NCBI GenBank assembly: GCA_021014325.1
Contig: CM037467.1
Span: 6,510,001-6,574,000, forward strand
DNA from: Plazaster borealis
Taxonomy: Eukaryota > Echinodermata > Asteroidea > Forcipulatida > Labidiasteridae
DNA length: 64,000 nucleotides
Reading direction: 5' to 3'
Position 1 is the stretch's first letter, and every line of letters begins with the position of its first letter. A program made the translations under genes and the position numbers. The notes under the pieces are model-generated. The model did not search any database, was not told the DNA's origin, and saw only the letters and a list, made by a program, of their open reading frames with translations. Shown here piece by piece: positions 10,179-20,300 of this stretch.

Positions 10179-10444
10179 TTAAAGGGGCTGTGTTGTCTTG
10201 ATCGTAGTTTGGTCAGAAACATGAACTCTCACCCAGTGACTGCACGCGCGCGCTTTGACTGTGATCACAAAGGGCACCGTCATAATGATTCTTACCACAC
10301 AGTCCACACTGCTTTGATGGATGACAGGCCAAAAAGTTTCAGATGTAGGTATAAGTCGAAAGCTATATGAAGAAACCAAGAATTCACAAAATATAACGCT
10401 ATAAATATGTGTGACCAGGCACTTTTAGTGCACTGTCCCTTTAA
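10179..10444. mobile_element. MITE-like element with TTAA boundaries
   Basis: TTAAAGGGGCTGTG at the left end pairs with the right end, which reads TTAAAGGGACAGTG on the other strand. TTAA occurs at both borders. The element is 266 bp and non-coding. A short frame spanning it shows no protein features. Confidence 0.65.
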
Positions 10445-10792
10445 TTAAGGTATTTACTTGTGCAACCCTAAGTACTGCTGTTGCCTAGCAACAACCATGT
10501 GCAGTGGACTTGGAGGTGTCCAGCATCCAGCCTAGTGGCTAGCGGTACTGGTGGTGGTTTCTTGACACATGGAGCTGGGAGTCTCTGGGGGCATTACCAA
10601 CTTTGGCTATAGAATTTTCCCACAGATGCAATGCACTGTACTACACTGTATTGTTTATAGTGCTTTCATTATGAGAAACAGTTTCGTCGCTGGTATGGAG
10701 TTTTTGTTGCGGCACACAGAATGTAGACCCTACCCATGGACTACACTTGCACTGACCTCCACTATTATCTGGTCAGTGACCAAGCCTTACCT
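10445..10792. other. Non-coding interval before a tandem duplication
   Basis: The sequence GCACACAGAATGTAGACCCT near 10713 recurs in slightly altered form near 11194, on the far side of the 137-bp duplication, hinting at an older duplication of a larger unit. No gene is supported. Confidence 0.4.
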
Positions 10793-11066
10793 CTATATAA
10801 TGTCAATTGTTTCTAAATGTATTCATTCTCTGTGCACTATTCGTTCTGTATGAATTATAGCCAATTGAAGAACGTTTGTGGTATCTTCTTTCTTCGTCTA
10901 TCGGCCATACCCCGCCGCACAAAAGAACCCTATATAATGTCAATTGTTTCTAAATGTATTCATTCTCTGTGCACTATTCGTTCTGTATGAATTATAGCCA
11001 ATTGAAGAACGTTTGTGGTATCTTCTTTCTTCGTCTAATGGCCATACCCCGCCGCACAAAAGAACC
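10793..11066 (+). repeat. 137-bp tandem duplication
   Basis: Copies at 10793-10929 and 10930-11066 begin CTATATAATGTC and are almost identical; the one clear difference is CTATCGGCC against CTAATGGCC. The near identity implies a recent event. Each copy starts with a TATATAA string, which could act as a TATA element, although no gene follows. Confidence 0.92.
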
Positions 11067-11280
11067 CTATACCAAGAACTGTTTTGGTTTCACTGCCGAA
11101 ACACCGTAAACACGTCGTAACAGTGATTGGTTACAGCCGCGTATCATTATGTTCACTCTTGATATTTTGGAAAATGAGGACATTTTGTTGCCGCACATAG
11201 AATGTAGACCCTAAATGTAGCTGTCATCACCATGAACTATTTCCATAATTATAGTTTCTAGAACAAAAACACACCCAATA

Positions 11281-11492
11281 ACGGCCGCCCAGTGCGGGTA
11301 TCCGGCTACCGTTGCACACAATCGCGGCTACACGTCAAAACACCAACGCGACGGGTACCCCGACACCCAATTGTGGCCGACCAGTGCGGGTATCCGCGGC
11401 TACACGTCGAAACACCAACGCAGACCCCAACCGACGGGTACCCCGACATTGACCCCAGGACGCACCAATCCAGCAGGGTGCGGGCGCCAGTC
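11281..11492 (+). repeat. Dispersed GC-rich repeat, locus 2
   Basis: Two successive degenerate units contain AGTGCGGGTATCCG, GGCTACACGTC, AACACCAACGC and GACGGGTACCCCGAC, and end with CCAGCAGGGTGCGGG. The same string order occurs at 9755-9965. Confidence 0.65.
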
Positions 11493-11500
11493 GACGTGAA

Positions 11501-11595
11501 AAGATGGCGTGCTTCTAATTCCAAGATGGCGCGCTTCTAATCCACGATGGCGCGCTTCTAATTCCAAGATGGCGCGCTTCTAATCCAAGATGGCG
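11501..11595 (+). repeat. Minisatellite of 21/22-bp units
   Basis: Four full units plus a partial begin AAGATGGCG (or ACGATGGCG) and continue GCTTCTAATTCC or GCTTCTAATCC. Unit lengths run 22, 21, 22, 21, which suggests duplication of a 43-bp dimer. AAGATGGCG matches the core of the YY1 binding consensus; whether it binds YY1 here is inference. Confidence 0.85.
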
Positions 11596-11803
11596 ATTTA
11601 ACGATCGTTATAGTATAGATACCCGCGCGTAATCTTTTTGTACACGCGCGTACACACAAACCAACGCGCACAAAACAGAATTTTACAAAAGTTTTTGAAT
11701 TAATGTACAAACTTCGAAATTTCGCTCAAACAGATTGTCACAGATTGTCTATAAAAGGCTTACTTGTAATTTTTTTAATCGCTTTTTAACTAAAGGGCTT
11801 TTA

Positions 11804-11955
11804 TGAATGGGAATAAAAGAGTAGGGACTCGTTCTTAAGCGACCGTTTAAAACCTTGCAGGGTCGTGGCCGTGCGATAAAGGCTCGGCGAGGGCCTTTAT
11901 CGCACGCGGCCACGACCCTGCCGGTTTTAGAACTCGTCGCTATTATTCCCTTATT
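11804..11955. mobile_element. Foldback element with a strong hairpin
   Basis: The core arms 11857-11883 and 11893-11921 are complementary apart from a 2-bp indel and are separated by only 9 bases (TCGGCGAGG). Outer arms also match imperfectly (GGGAATAA and ACTCGTTCTTAAG against GAGTTCTAAAAC and TTATTCCC). Such GC-rich, short-loop inverted elements are common non-autonomous repeats in marine invertebrates. No gene is inside. Confidence 0.7.
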
Positions 11956-12351
11956 AAAAACAACATTATATTGTCAACATACATGCAAACCTGCGCACCA
12001 CCTTGCCCAATGAAATCATTGGACATGTAAAACCCGTCCCTGTCTTAAAGACAGGGAGACTGGTCCCCAGCCTCGATCGCTACCATGGGCAGCGCTCCGT
12101 ATCGATATGGGGTTTTGTTCGGTGGGAGGGCATAATGCCAGCAGCTAAGTTCCGGTCACCAGACTGGGCGTTGGCTGCAAGAATGCAGAAATAGTTATCA
12201 TTCCTTGTTCAATGAAGCATTACCTCGTATATAAGCTAAGGAGACGCTAGAAGAATTAGTTCAGGCCGTTATACCCCGAGGAATACTAAACGTTAACTTC
12301 TAAGAGTATGTTTTCTGTTTGTTTGTATTTCTGTTTTCCTTCTGTCATCAG
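11956..12351. other. Non-coding interval, possible intron
   Basis: Contains a near-perfect palindrome (12038-12056, CCCTGTCTTAAAGACAGGG). Its 3' end has a pyrimidine-rich tract (TTTCTGTTTTCCTTCTGTC) ending in CATCAG, which looks like a splice acceptor for the exon that follows. Confidence 0.4.
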
Positions 12352-12649
12352 GCCAAATGCTGATACATGCTACTCCTGCAAGATGCCCGGCCATTGGGCT
12401 AGGGAGTGTCCCCACCTGTTCCGCCCAAGAGCCAAGCCAACTGCACACACTTTGCCAGGCATCGGGTATAGCAACTTCCACACCAGAGGAATCCCTTGGC
12501 AGGTTCCAGTTGCCCAAAGAGCCGTACGTACCATCCCTCATGTCGGCAAGGATCAGCTCCAAACCGAGCAGCAGGCACCAGTGTCACAGCAGCCAATACC
12601 ACTGCTTAAACCCACCCACCTTGAGAGCAAATTTAAAGATGTCTTAGAG
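12352..12649 (+). CDS. Putative internal exon encoding a CCHC zinc knuckle
   Basis: A 99-codon open stretch is framed by a good acceptor (pyrimidine tract, then CATCAG, at 12350-12351) and a good donor (GAG followed by GTACGA, at 12650). The exon would start with one leftover base and end on a codon boundary. Near its start is C6-x2-C9-x4-H14-x4-C19 (CYSCKMPGHWAREC), the retroviral-type zinc knuckle found in Gag proteins and in cellular RNA- or DNA-binding proteins. After it comes a proline- and glutamine-rich tail with no known fold. The frame runs further upstream only through intron-like sequence. Alternatives are a relic of an LTR or DIRS-type Gag, or part of a retrotransposon-derived host gene. 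No companion exon was recognised in the window. Confidence 0.5.
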
Positions 12650-13132
12650 GTACGATGCAATTACTAATCATGTGTGCTAAGTGAGTTACAGACAGATAAG
12701 ATTAATGTAAAAGGAAGGCTGAGAGAGCATTCACAATTTTGGGAAAAGATCGGTGCCTCAGAAACGGTGTTGTCGGTAATTAACCTAGGTTATAAAAATT
12801 CCGTTAATCGAAATTTCTTCCCCAATGAGATTTAAAGTCACCTGGAAATAGTTGTTGTTGGGGGGTTTTACAGAATAGGCCTATATGTATATTAACAATA
12901 AAACAATTTGTTGAGTAATTGTTTGTCACGATTTATATGTTAAAAAAATATAAAAAGTTGTTTGGTGGTGACTCCGCCCATCCCTTTTTGTGACGTCAAT
13001 CGAGGCAGACTTCGCCGCGATCGAACATCGACCCCCCTCGAACTTGCCTGCATTTACGTGCAAGTAGTACGTGAGCTTGTACGTTTCGTTTGGTTATCCA
13101 AAAAAAGGGATTTTTCGTGCACTTTCCCGGCA
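12650..13132. other. Non-coding interval, partly upstream of the THAP remnant
   Basis: An AT-rich first half is followed by a GC-richer stretch carrying a full CRE palindrome (12991-12998). No independent gene is supported. The open frame running from 12962 into the THAP remnant has no recognisable sequence before the methionine at 13133. Confidence 0.4.
12991..12998. promoter_or_regulatory. CRE-like site upstream of the THAP remnant
   Basis: An exact TGACGTCA lies about 135 bp upstream of the presumed ancestral start codon at 13133, a plausible position for a promoter-proximal CREB/ATF site. Activity is unknown and the downstream gene is broken. Confidence 0.35.
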
Positions 13133-13331
13133 ATGCCGACCAGGTGTATTGCTGATGGATGCAGCAAAACGACTAAAGATGGGGTCAGTTAGCATTTGTT
13201 TCCTGCAGATCCCAAATAGAGGCAGTTACGGGCATCGAAAGTCAGGCTAACGAGGGCAAAGTGGTCGGGTCCGACATCGTTTTCAGCGCTGCAGCGAACA
13301 TGTTCTGGTGTTCGGATCGACTTGAGCTGTA
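13133..13331 (+). pseudogene. Decayed THAP zinc-finger domain
   Basis: THAP domains are C2CH DNA-binding modules at the N-terminus of many animal and transposon-derived proteins. From the ATG at 13133 the frame gives MPTRC then C10 (C-x4-C), followed by TKDGVS, FPADPK, RAKW and GP, all in THAP order. The final C-x2-H pair appears as Cys at 13290-13292 and His at 13299-13301, but in the +1 frame. The gap of about 42 residues between the second and third zinc ligands fits the family. Stop codons at 13190-13192 and 13217-13219 and one frameshift shortly before 13290 break it. No transposase or other downstream domain is visible. It could be a relic of a P-element-like transposon or a fragment of a host THAP gene. 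Confidence 0.65.
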
Positions 13332-13445
13332 TGCCGCGCCGCGGCACGCCGATCCGATTTGTCATCACGGGGCCGCTAAAATACCTCGTATTATCCGTGT
13401 TCTCGTTATGACCGTGCTCGTATCTTCCGTTTTTTAAGACATAGA

Positions 13446-13711
13446 ATATTTGAATATTTACGTAAATATTCGAGGTTTTTGCCCCAATTCGCAAATATTT
13501 ACGTGAATATTCACGATTTGTGCCCCAATCGCAAATGTTCACGTGAATATTTACGTGAATACTCACGATTTGTGCCCTAATCGCAAATATTCACGTGAAT
13601 ATTTACGTAAACGTGACGATTTGTGCCCCAATCGCAAATATTTACGTAAATATTTGCGATTTGTGCACCCAAACGCAAATATTTACGTGAATATTTACGT
13701 ATTTACGTAAT
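13446..13711. repeat. Palindromic tandem array of ACGT-centred units
   Basis: Five irregular units of about 40-52 bp share TTTGTGCCCCAATCGCAAAT followed by runs such as ATATTTACGTGAATATTCACG. A perfect 20-bp palindrome occupies 13452-13471. CACGTG hexamers and GTAAATA/TATTTAC strings recur. Spacing is irregular because arms have been gained and lost. The region is non-coding. Confidence 0.85.
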
Positions 13712-13714
13712 AGC

Positions 13715-13920
13715 ACCGGTGTGGACGGAGATTCTGTGTCCCCCCCCCCCCCCGGTGAATCTGTCCCCCCGGAACACTTTACCTGTTTTTTTAGGGTACA
13801 ACGTCCCCCGAGACAGTATCTCCTAGGATAAACTGTCTCTCGTTAGGTTATTCTGTCCGCCGTGCTCAACGGAGATTGTGTCCTCCAACGGAGAATATGT
13901 CCCCCAGGCACGAGCGTCCA
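13715..13920. repeat. Degenerate GGAGATTCTGTCCCC-type repeat with poly-C run
   Basis: Related strings recur: GGAGATTCTGTGTCCCC, GGTGAATCTGTCCCC, CGGAGATTGTGTCCTCC and CGGAGAATATGTCCCCC. A C-run lies at about 13740-13753. The copies are imperfect and variably spaced. Confidence 0.55.
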
Positions 13921-14270
13921 CCGACGGAACTAAATCAATAAACTTGCTTTATTCACCTGGCTTTGTTTATAATAGAAGTATTATCTTATTGTTACTTATT
14001 TTAGTCAATAATTTTAAGCAAAGGAACATTTTTGTGTGTGGAGACTTTGAAAAGAAAAGTCTACTGACAAGAATTCACTGAGTGCGGCGCTGACGCCTGG
14101 GTCACTTTGCCCAAATTACACACATTGCCCAGAATCGGGATAACTATGCATTTTTAGCGTTGGAATTTTCCGATTTATTTTTCGTACGATGGATTTCCGG
14201 TTTTGTCATCATCGCCCATTCTCATGCTTGATTTTATATAGTTAAAAAGATTTCAAGTGTCGCACAGAGT
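13921..14270. other. Unassigned sequence next to the satellite edge
   Basis: No gene or clear repeat was found. A possible degraded monomer fragment (CAAACAAGGGAAC) just before 14286 may mark the decayed outer edge of the array. Confidence 0.35.
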
Positions 14271-14285
14271 CAAACAAGGGAACTA

Positions 14286-14385
14286 GTTGAATCTCATCGA
14301 GTTTGGAGATTTTTTTGGGGGAAAGTGCTCAGAATGCTCTGAGACTACATGTAATTCTGTACCAACAAACATGGGTGTGCTGAAC
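14286..14385 (+). repeat. Diverged edge monomer of the satellite
   Basis: The first recognisable unit has a 6-bp insertion (GACTACATGTAATTCTG in place of GACTAATTCTG) and an unusual TTTTTTTGGGGGAAAG tract. Diverged terminal monomers are typical at the edge of satellite arrays. Confidence 0.6.
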
Positions 14386-17300
14386 CTGCTGGTTGAATCT
14401 CAGCGAGTTTGGGGAACTTATTTTTTGAAAGTGCTCAGAATGCTGTGAGATTAATTCTGTACCAAGAAACATGGGTGTGCTTGAACCTGCTGGTTGAATC
14501 TCAGCGAGTTTGGAGAATTTTTTTTGGAAAGTGCTCAGAATGCTCTGAGACTAATTCTGTACCAACAAACATGGGTGTGCTGAACCTGCTGGTTGAATCT
14601 CAGCGAGTTTGGGGAACTTATTTTTTGAAAGTGCTCAGAATGCTCTGAGATTAATTCTGTAGCAACAAACATGGGTGTGCTGAACCTGCTGGTTGAATCT
14701 CAGCGAGTTTGGGGAACTTTTTTTATTGAAAGTGCTCAGAATGCTCTGAGACTAATTCTGTACCAACAAACATGGGTGTGCTGAACCTGCTGGTTGAATC
14801 TCATCGAGTTTGGAGAACCTTTTTTTTGAAAGTGCTCAGAATGCTCTGAGACTAATTCTGTACCAACAAACAATGGGTGTGCTGAACCTGCTGGTTGAAT
14901 CTCAGCGAGTTTGGGGAACGTTTTTTTTTTAAAGTGCTCAGAATGCTCTGAGATTAATTCTGTATCAAGAAACATGGGTGTGCTTGAACCTGCTGGTTGA
15001 ATGTCAGCGAGTTTTGAGAACCTTTTTTTTGGAAAGTGCTCAGAATGCTCTGAGATTAATTCTGTAGCAACAAACATGGGTGTGCTGAACATGCTGGTTG
15101 AATCTCAGCGAGTTTGGGGAACTTCTTTTTTTTTGAAAGTGCTCAGAATGCTCTGAGACTAATTAATTCTGTTCCAACAAACATGGGTGTGCTGAACCTG
15201 CTGGTTGAATCTCATCGAGTTTTTTTTGAAAGTGCTCAGAATGCTCTGAGACTAATTCTGTACAAACAAACATGGGTGTGCTGAACCTGCTGGTTGAATC
15301 TCAGCGAGTTTGGGGAACTTTTTTTTGAAAGTGCTCAGAATGCTCTGAGATTAATTCTGTACCAACAAACATGGGTGTGCTGAACATGCTGGTTGAATCT
15401 CAGCGAGTTTTGAGAACTTTTTTTTGAAAGTGCCCAGAATGCTCTGAGATTAATTCTGTAGCAACAAACATGGGTATGCTGAACCTGCTGGTTGAATCCC
15501 AGCGAGTTTGGAGAACTTTTTTTTTTGAAAGTGCTCAGAATGCTCTGAGACTAATTCTGTACCAACAAACATGGCTGTGCTGAACCTGCTGGTTGAATCT
15601 CAGCGAGTTTTGAGAACCTTTTTTTTTGAAAGTGCTCAGAATGCTCTGAGACTAATTCTGTACCAACAAACATGGGTGTGCTGAACCTGCTGGTTGAATC
15701 TCAGCTAGTTTGGGAAACTTTTTTTATGAAAGTGCTCAGAATGCTCTGAGATTAATTCTGTAGCAACAAACATGGGTGTGCTGAACCTGCTGGTTGAATC
15801 TCAGCGAGTTTGGGGAACTTTTTTTTTTGAAAGTGCTCAGAATGCTCTGAGATTAATTCTGTACCAACAAACATGGGTGTGCTGAACCTGCTGGTTGAAT
15901 CTCAGCGAGTTTGGAGAACTTTTTTTTTTTGAAAGTGCTCAGAATGCTCTGAGACTAATTCTGTACCAACAAACATGGGTGTGCTGATGAACATGCTGGT
16001 TGAATCCCAGCGAGTTTTGAGAACTTTTTTTTGAAAGTGCTCAGAATGCTCTGAGACTAATTCTGTACCAACAAACGTGGGTGTGCTGAAAATGCTGGTT
16101 GAATCTCAGCGAGTTTTGAGATCTTTTTTTTGAAAGTGCCCAGAATGCTCTGAGATTAATTCTGTAGCAACAAACATGGGTGTGCTGAACCTGCTGGTTG
16201 AATCCCAGCGAAGTTGGAGAACTTTTTTTTGAAAGTGCTCAGAATGCTCTGAGATTAATTCTGTACCAACAAACATGGGTGTGCTGAACCTGCTGGTTGA
16301 ATCTCAGCGAGTTTGGGAAACTTTTTTTTTGAAAGTGCTCAGAATGCTCTGAGACTAATTTTGTACCAACAAACATGGCTGTGCTGAACCTGCTGGTTGA
16401 ATCTCAGCGAGTTTGGAGAACTTTTTTTTTTGAAAGTGCTCAGAATGCTCTGAGACTAATTCTGTACAAACAAACATGGGTGTGCTGAACCTGCTGGTTG
16501 AATCTCAGCGAGTTTGGGGAACTTTTTTTTGAAAGTGCTCAGAATGCTCTGAGATTAATTCTGTACCAACAAACATGGGTGTGCTGAACCTGCTGGTTGA
16601 ATCCCAGCGAGTTTGGAGAACTTTTTTGATTAAAGTGCTCAGAATGCTCTGAGACTAATTCTGTACCAACAAACGTGGGTGTGCTGAACCTGCTGGTTGA
16701 ATCTCAGCGAGTTTGGGGAACTTTTTTTTTGAAAGTGCTCAGAATGCTCTGAGATTAATTCTGTACCAACAAACATGGGTGTGCTGAACCTGCTGATTGA
16801 ATCTCAGCGAGTTTGGAGAACTTTTTTTTTGTGAAAATGCTCAGAATGCTCTGAGACTAATTCTGTACAAACAAACATGGGTGTGCTGAACCTGCTGGTT
16901 GAATCTCAGCGAGTTTGGGGAACTTCTTTTTGAAAGTGCTCAGAATGCTCTGAGGTTAAGTCGGTTCAAACAAACAGTGGGTGTGCTGAACCTGCTGGTT
17001 GAATCTCAGCGAGTTTGGAGAACTTTTTTTGAAAGTGCTCAGAATGCTCTGAGATTAATTCTGTACCAACAAACATGGGTGTGCTGAACCTGCTGGTTGA
17101 ATCTCAGCGAGTTTGGAGAATATTTTTTTGAAAGTGCTCAGAATGCTCTGAGACTAATTCTGTACCAACAAACATGGGTGTGCTGAACCTGCTGGTTGAA
17201 TCTCAGCGAGTTTTGAGAACTTTTTTTTGAAAGTGCTCAGAATGCTCTGAGATTAATTCTGTACCAACAAACATGGGTGTGCTGAACCTGCTGGTTGAAT

Positions 17301-20300
17301 CTCAGCGAGTTTGGGAAACTTTTTTTATGAAAGTGCTCAGAATGCTCTGAGACTAATTCTGTAGCAACAAACCTGGGGGTGCTGAACCTGCTGGTTGTCT
17401 GTCAGCGCGTTTGGTGATCATTTTTTTTTGAAAGTGCTCAGAATGCTCTGAGATTAATTCTGTACCAACAAACATGGGTGTGCTGAACCTGCTGGTTGAA
17501 TCTCAGCGAGTTTGGAGAACTTTTTTTTGAAAGTGCTCAGAATGCTCTGAGACTAATTCTGTACCAACAAACATGGGTGTGCTGAACCTGCTGGTTGAAT
17601 CTCAGCGAGTTTGGAGAACTTTTTTTTGAAAGTGCTCAGAATGCTCTGAGATTAATTCTGTACCAACAAACATGGGTGTGCTGAACCTGCTGGTTGAATC
17701 TCAGCGAGTTTGGGGAACTTTTTTTTGAAAGTGCTCAGAATGCTCTGAGATTAATTCTGTACCAACAAACATGGGTGTGCTGAACCTGCTGGTTGAATCT
17801 CAGCGAGTTTGGAGAACTTTTTTTGAAAGTGCTCAGAATGCTCTGAGGTTAATTCTGTACCAACAAACATGGGTGTGCTGAACCTGCTGGTTGAATCTCA
17901 GCGAGTTTTGAGAACCTTTTTTTTGAAAGTGCTCAGAATGCTCTGAGACTAATTCTGTACAAACAAACATGGGTGTGCTGAACCTGCTGGTTGAATCTCA
18001 GCGAGTTTGGGAAACTTTTTTTTGAAAGTGCTCAGAATGCTCTGAGATTAATTCTGTACCAACAAACATGGGTGTGCTGAACCTGCTGGTTGAATCTCAG
18101 CGAGTTTGGGAAACTTTTTTTTGAAAGTGCTCAGAATGCTCTGAGATTAATTCTGTACCAACAAACATGGGTGTGCTGAACCTGCTGGTTGAATCTCATC
18201 GAGTTTGGAGAACTTTTTGAAAGTGCTCAGAATGCTCTGAGATTAATTCTGTACCAACAAACATGGGTGTGCTGAACATGCTGGTTGAATCCCAGCGAGT
18301 TTTGAGAACTTTTTTTTGAAAGTGCTCAGAATGCTCTGAGACTAATTCTGTACCAACAAACGTGGGTGTGCTGAACCTGCTGGTTGAATCTCAGCGAGTT
18401 TGGGGAACAATATTTTTGAAAGTGCTCAGAATGCTCTGAGATTAATTCTGTACCAACAAACATGGGTGTGCTGAACCTGCTGGTTGAATCCCAGCGAGTT
18501 TTGAGAACTTTTTTTTGAAAGTGCTCAGAATGCTCTGAGATTAATTCTGTACCAACAAACATGGGTGTGCTGAACCTGCTGGTTGAATCTCAGCGAGTTT
18601 GGGGAACTTTTTTTTTGAAAGTGCTCAGAATGCTCTGAGATTAATTCTGTACCAACAAACATGGGTGTGCTGAACCTGCTGGTTGAATCTCAGCGAGTTT
18701 GGGGAACTTTTTTTTGAAAGTGCTCAGAATGCTCTGAGATTAATTCTGTACCAACAAACGTGGGTGTGCTGAACCTGCTGGTTGAATCTCAGCGAGTTTG
18801 GGGAACTTTTTTTTTTAAAGTGCTCAGAATGCTCTGAGATTAATTCTGTACCAACAAACATGGGTGTGCTGAAAATGCTGGTTGAATCTCATCGAGTTTT
18901 GAGATCTTTTTTTTGAAAGTGCCCAGCATGCTCTTAGATTAATTCTGTAGCAACAAACATGGGTGTGCTGAACCTGCTGGTTGAATCTCAGCGAGTTTGG
19001 AGAACTTTTTTTTGAAAGTGCTCAGAATGCTCTGAGATTAATTCTGTAGCAACAAACATGGGTGTGCTGAACATGCTGGTTGAATCTCAGCGAGTTTGGG
19101 AAACTTTTTTTTTTAAAGTGCTCAGAATGCTCTGAGACTAATTTTGTACCAACAAACATGGCTGTGCTGAACCTGCTGGTTGAATCTCAGCGAGTTTTGA
19201 GAACCTTTTTTTTGAAAGTGCTCAGAATGCTTTGAGATTAATTCTGTACCAACAAACATGGCTGTGCTGAACCTGCTGGTTGAATCTCATCGAGTTTGGA
19301 GAACTTTTTTTTTTGAAAGTGCTCAGAATGCTCTGAGATTAATTCTGTAGCAACAAACATGGGTGTGCTGAACCTGCTGGTTGAATCTCAGCGAGTTTTG
19401 AGAACCTTTTTTTGAAAGTGCTCAGATTGCTCTGAGACTAATTCTGTACAAACAAACATGGGTGTGCTGAACCTGCTGGTTGAATCTCAGCGAGTTTGGG
19501 GAACTTTTTTTTGAAAGTGCTCAGAATGCTCTGAGATTAATTCTGTACCAACAAACATGGGTGTGCTGAACATGCTGGTTGAATCTCAGCGAGTTTTGAG
19601 AACTTTTTTTTGAAAGTGCCCAGAATGCTCTGAGATTAATTCTGTAGCAACAAACATGGGTATGCTGAACCTGCTGGTTGAATCCCAGCGAGTTTGGAGA
19701 ACTTTTTGTTTTGAAAGTGCTCAGAATGCTCTGAGATTAATTCTGTACCAACAAACATGGGTGTGCTGAACCTGCTGGTTGAATCTCAGCGAGTTTGGGG
19801 AACTTTTTTTTGAAAGTGCTCAGAATACTCTGAGACTAATTCTGTACCAACAAACGTCGGTGTGCTGAACCTGCTGGTTGAATCTCAGCTAGTTTGGGGA
19901 ACTTTTTTTTTGAAAGTGCTCAGAATGCTCTGAGATTAATTCTGTACCAACAAACATGGGTGTGCTGAACATGCTGGTTGAATCCCAGCGAGTTTTGAGA
20001 ACTTTTTTTTGAAAGTGCTCAGAATGCTCTGAGACTAATTCTGTACCAACAAACGTGGGTGTGCTGAACCTGCTGGTTGAATCTCAGCGAGTTTGGGGAA
20101 CTTTTTTTTTAAAGTGCTCAGAATGCTCTGAGATTAATTCTGTACCAACAAACATGGGTGTGCTGAAAATGCTGGTTGAATCTCAGCGAGTTTTGAGATC
20201 TTTTTTTTGAAAGTGCTCAGAATGCTCTGAGATTAATTCTGTACCAACAAACATGGGTGTGCTGAACCTGCTGGTTGAATCTCAGCGAGTTTGGAGAACT

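Noticed and set aside
10793..11066. Paired long terminal repeats of a retroelement
   Set aside because: The two copies are directly adjacent with nothing between them and lack TG...CA ends, so a simple tandem duplication fits better.
12308..12351. Methionine at 12308 as the start of the CCHC protein
   Set aside because: The sequence before 12352 is a pyrimidine-rich tract ending in CAG, typical of an intron end, so the coding part more likely begins at the splice acceptor.
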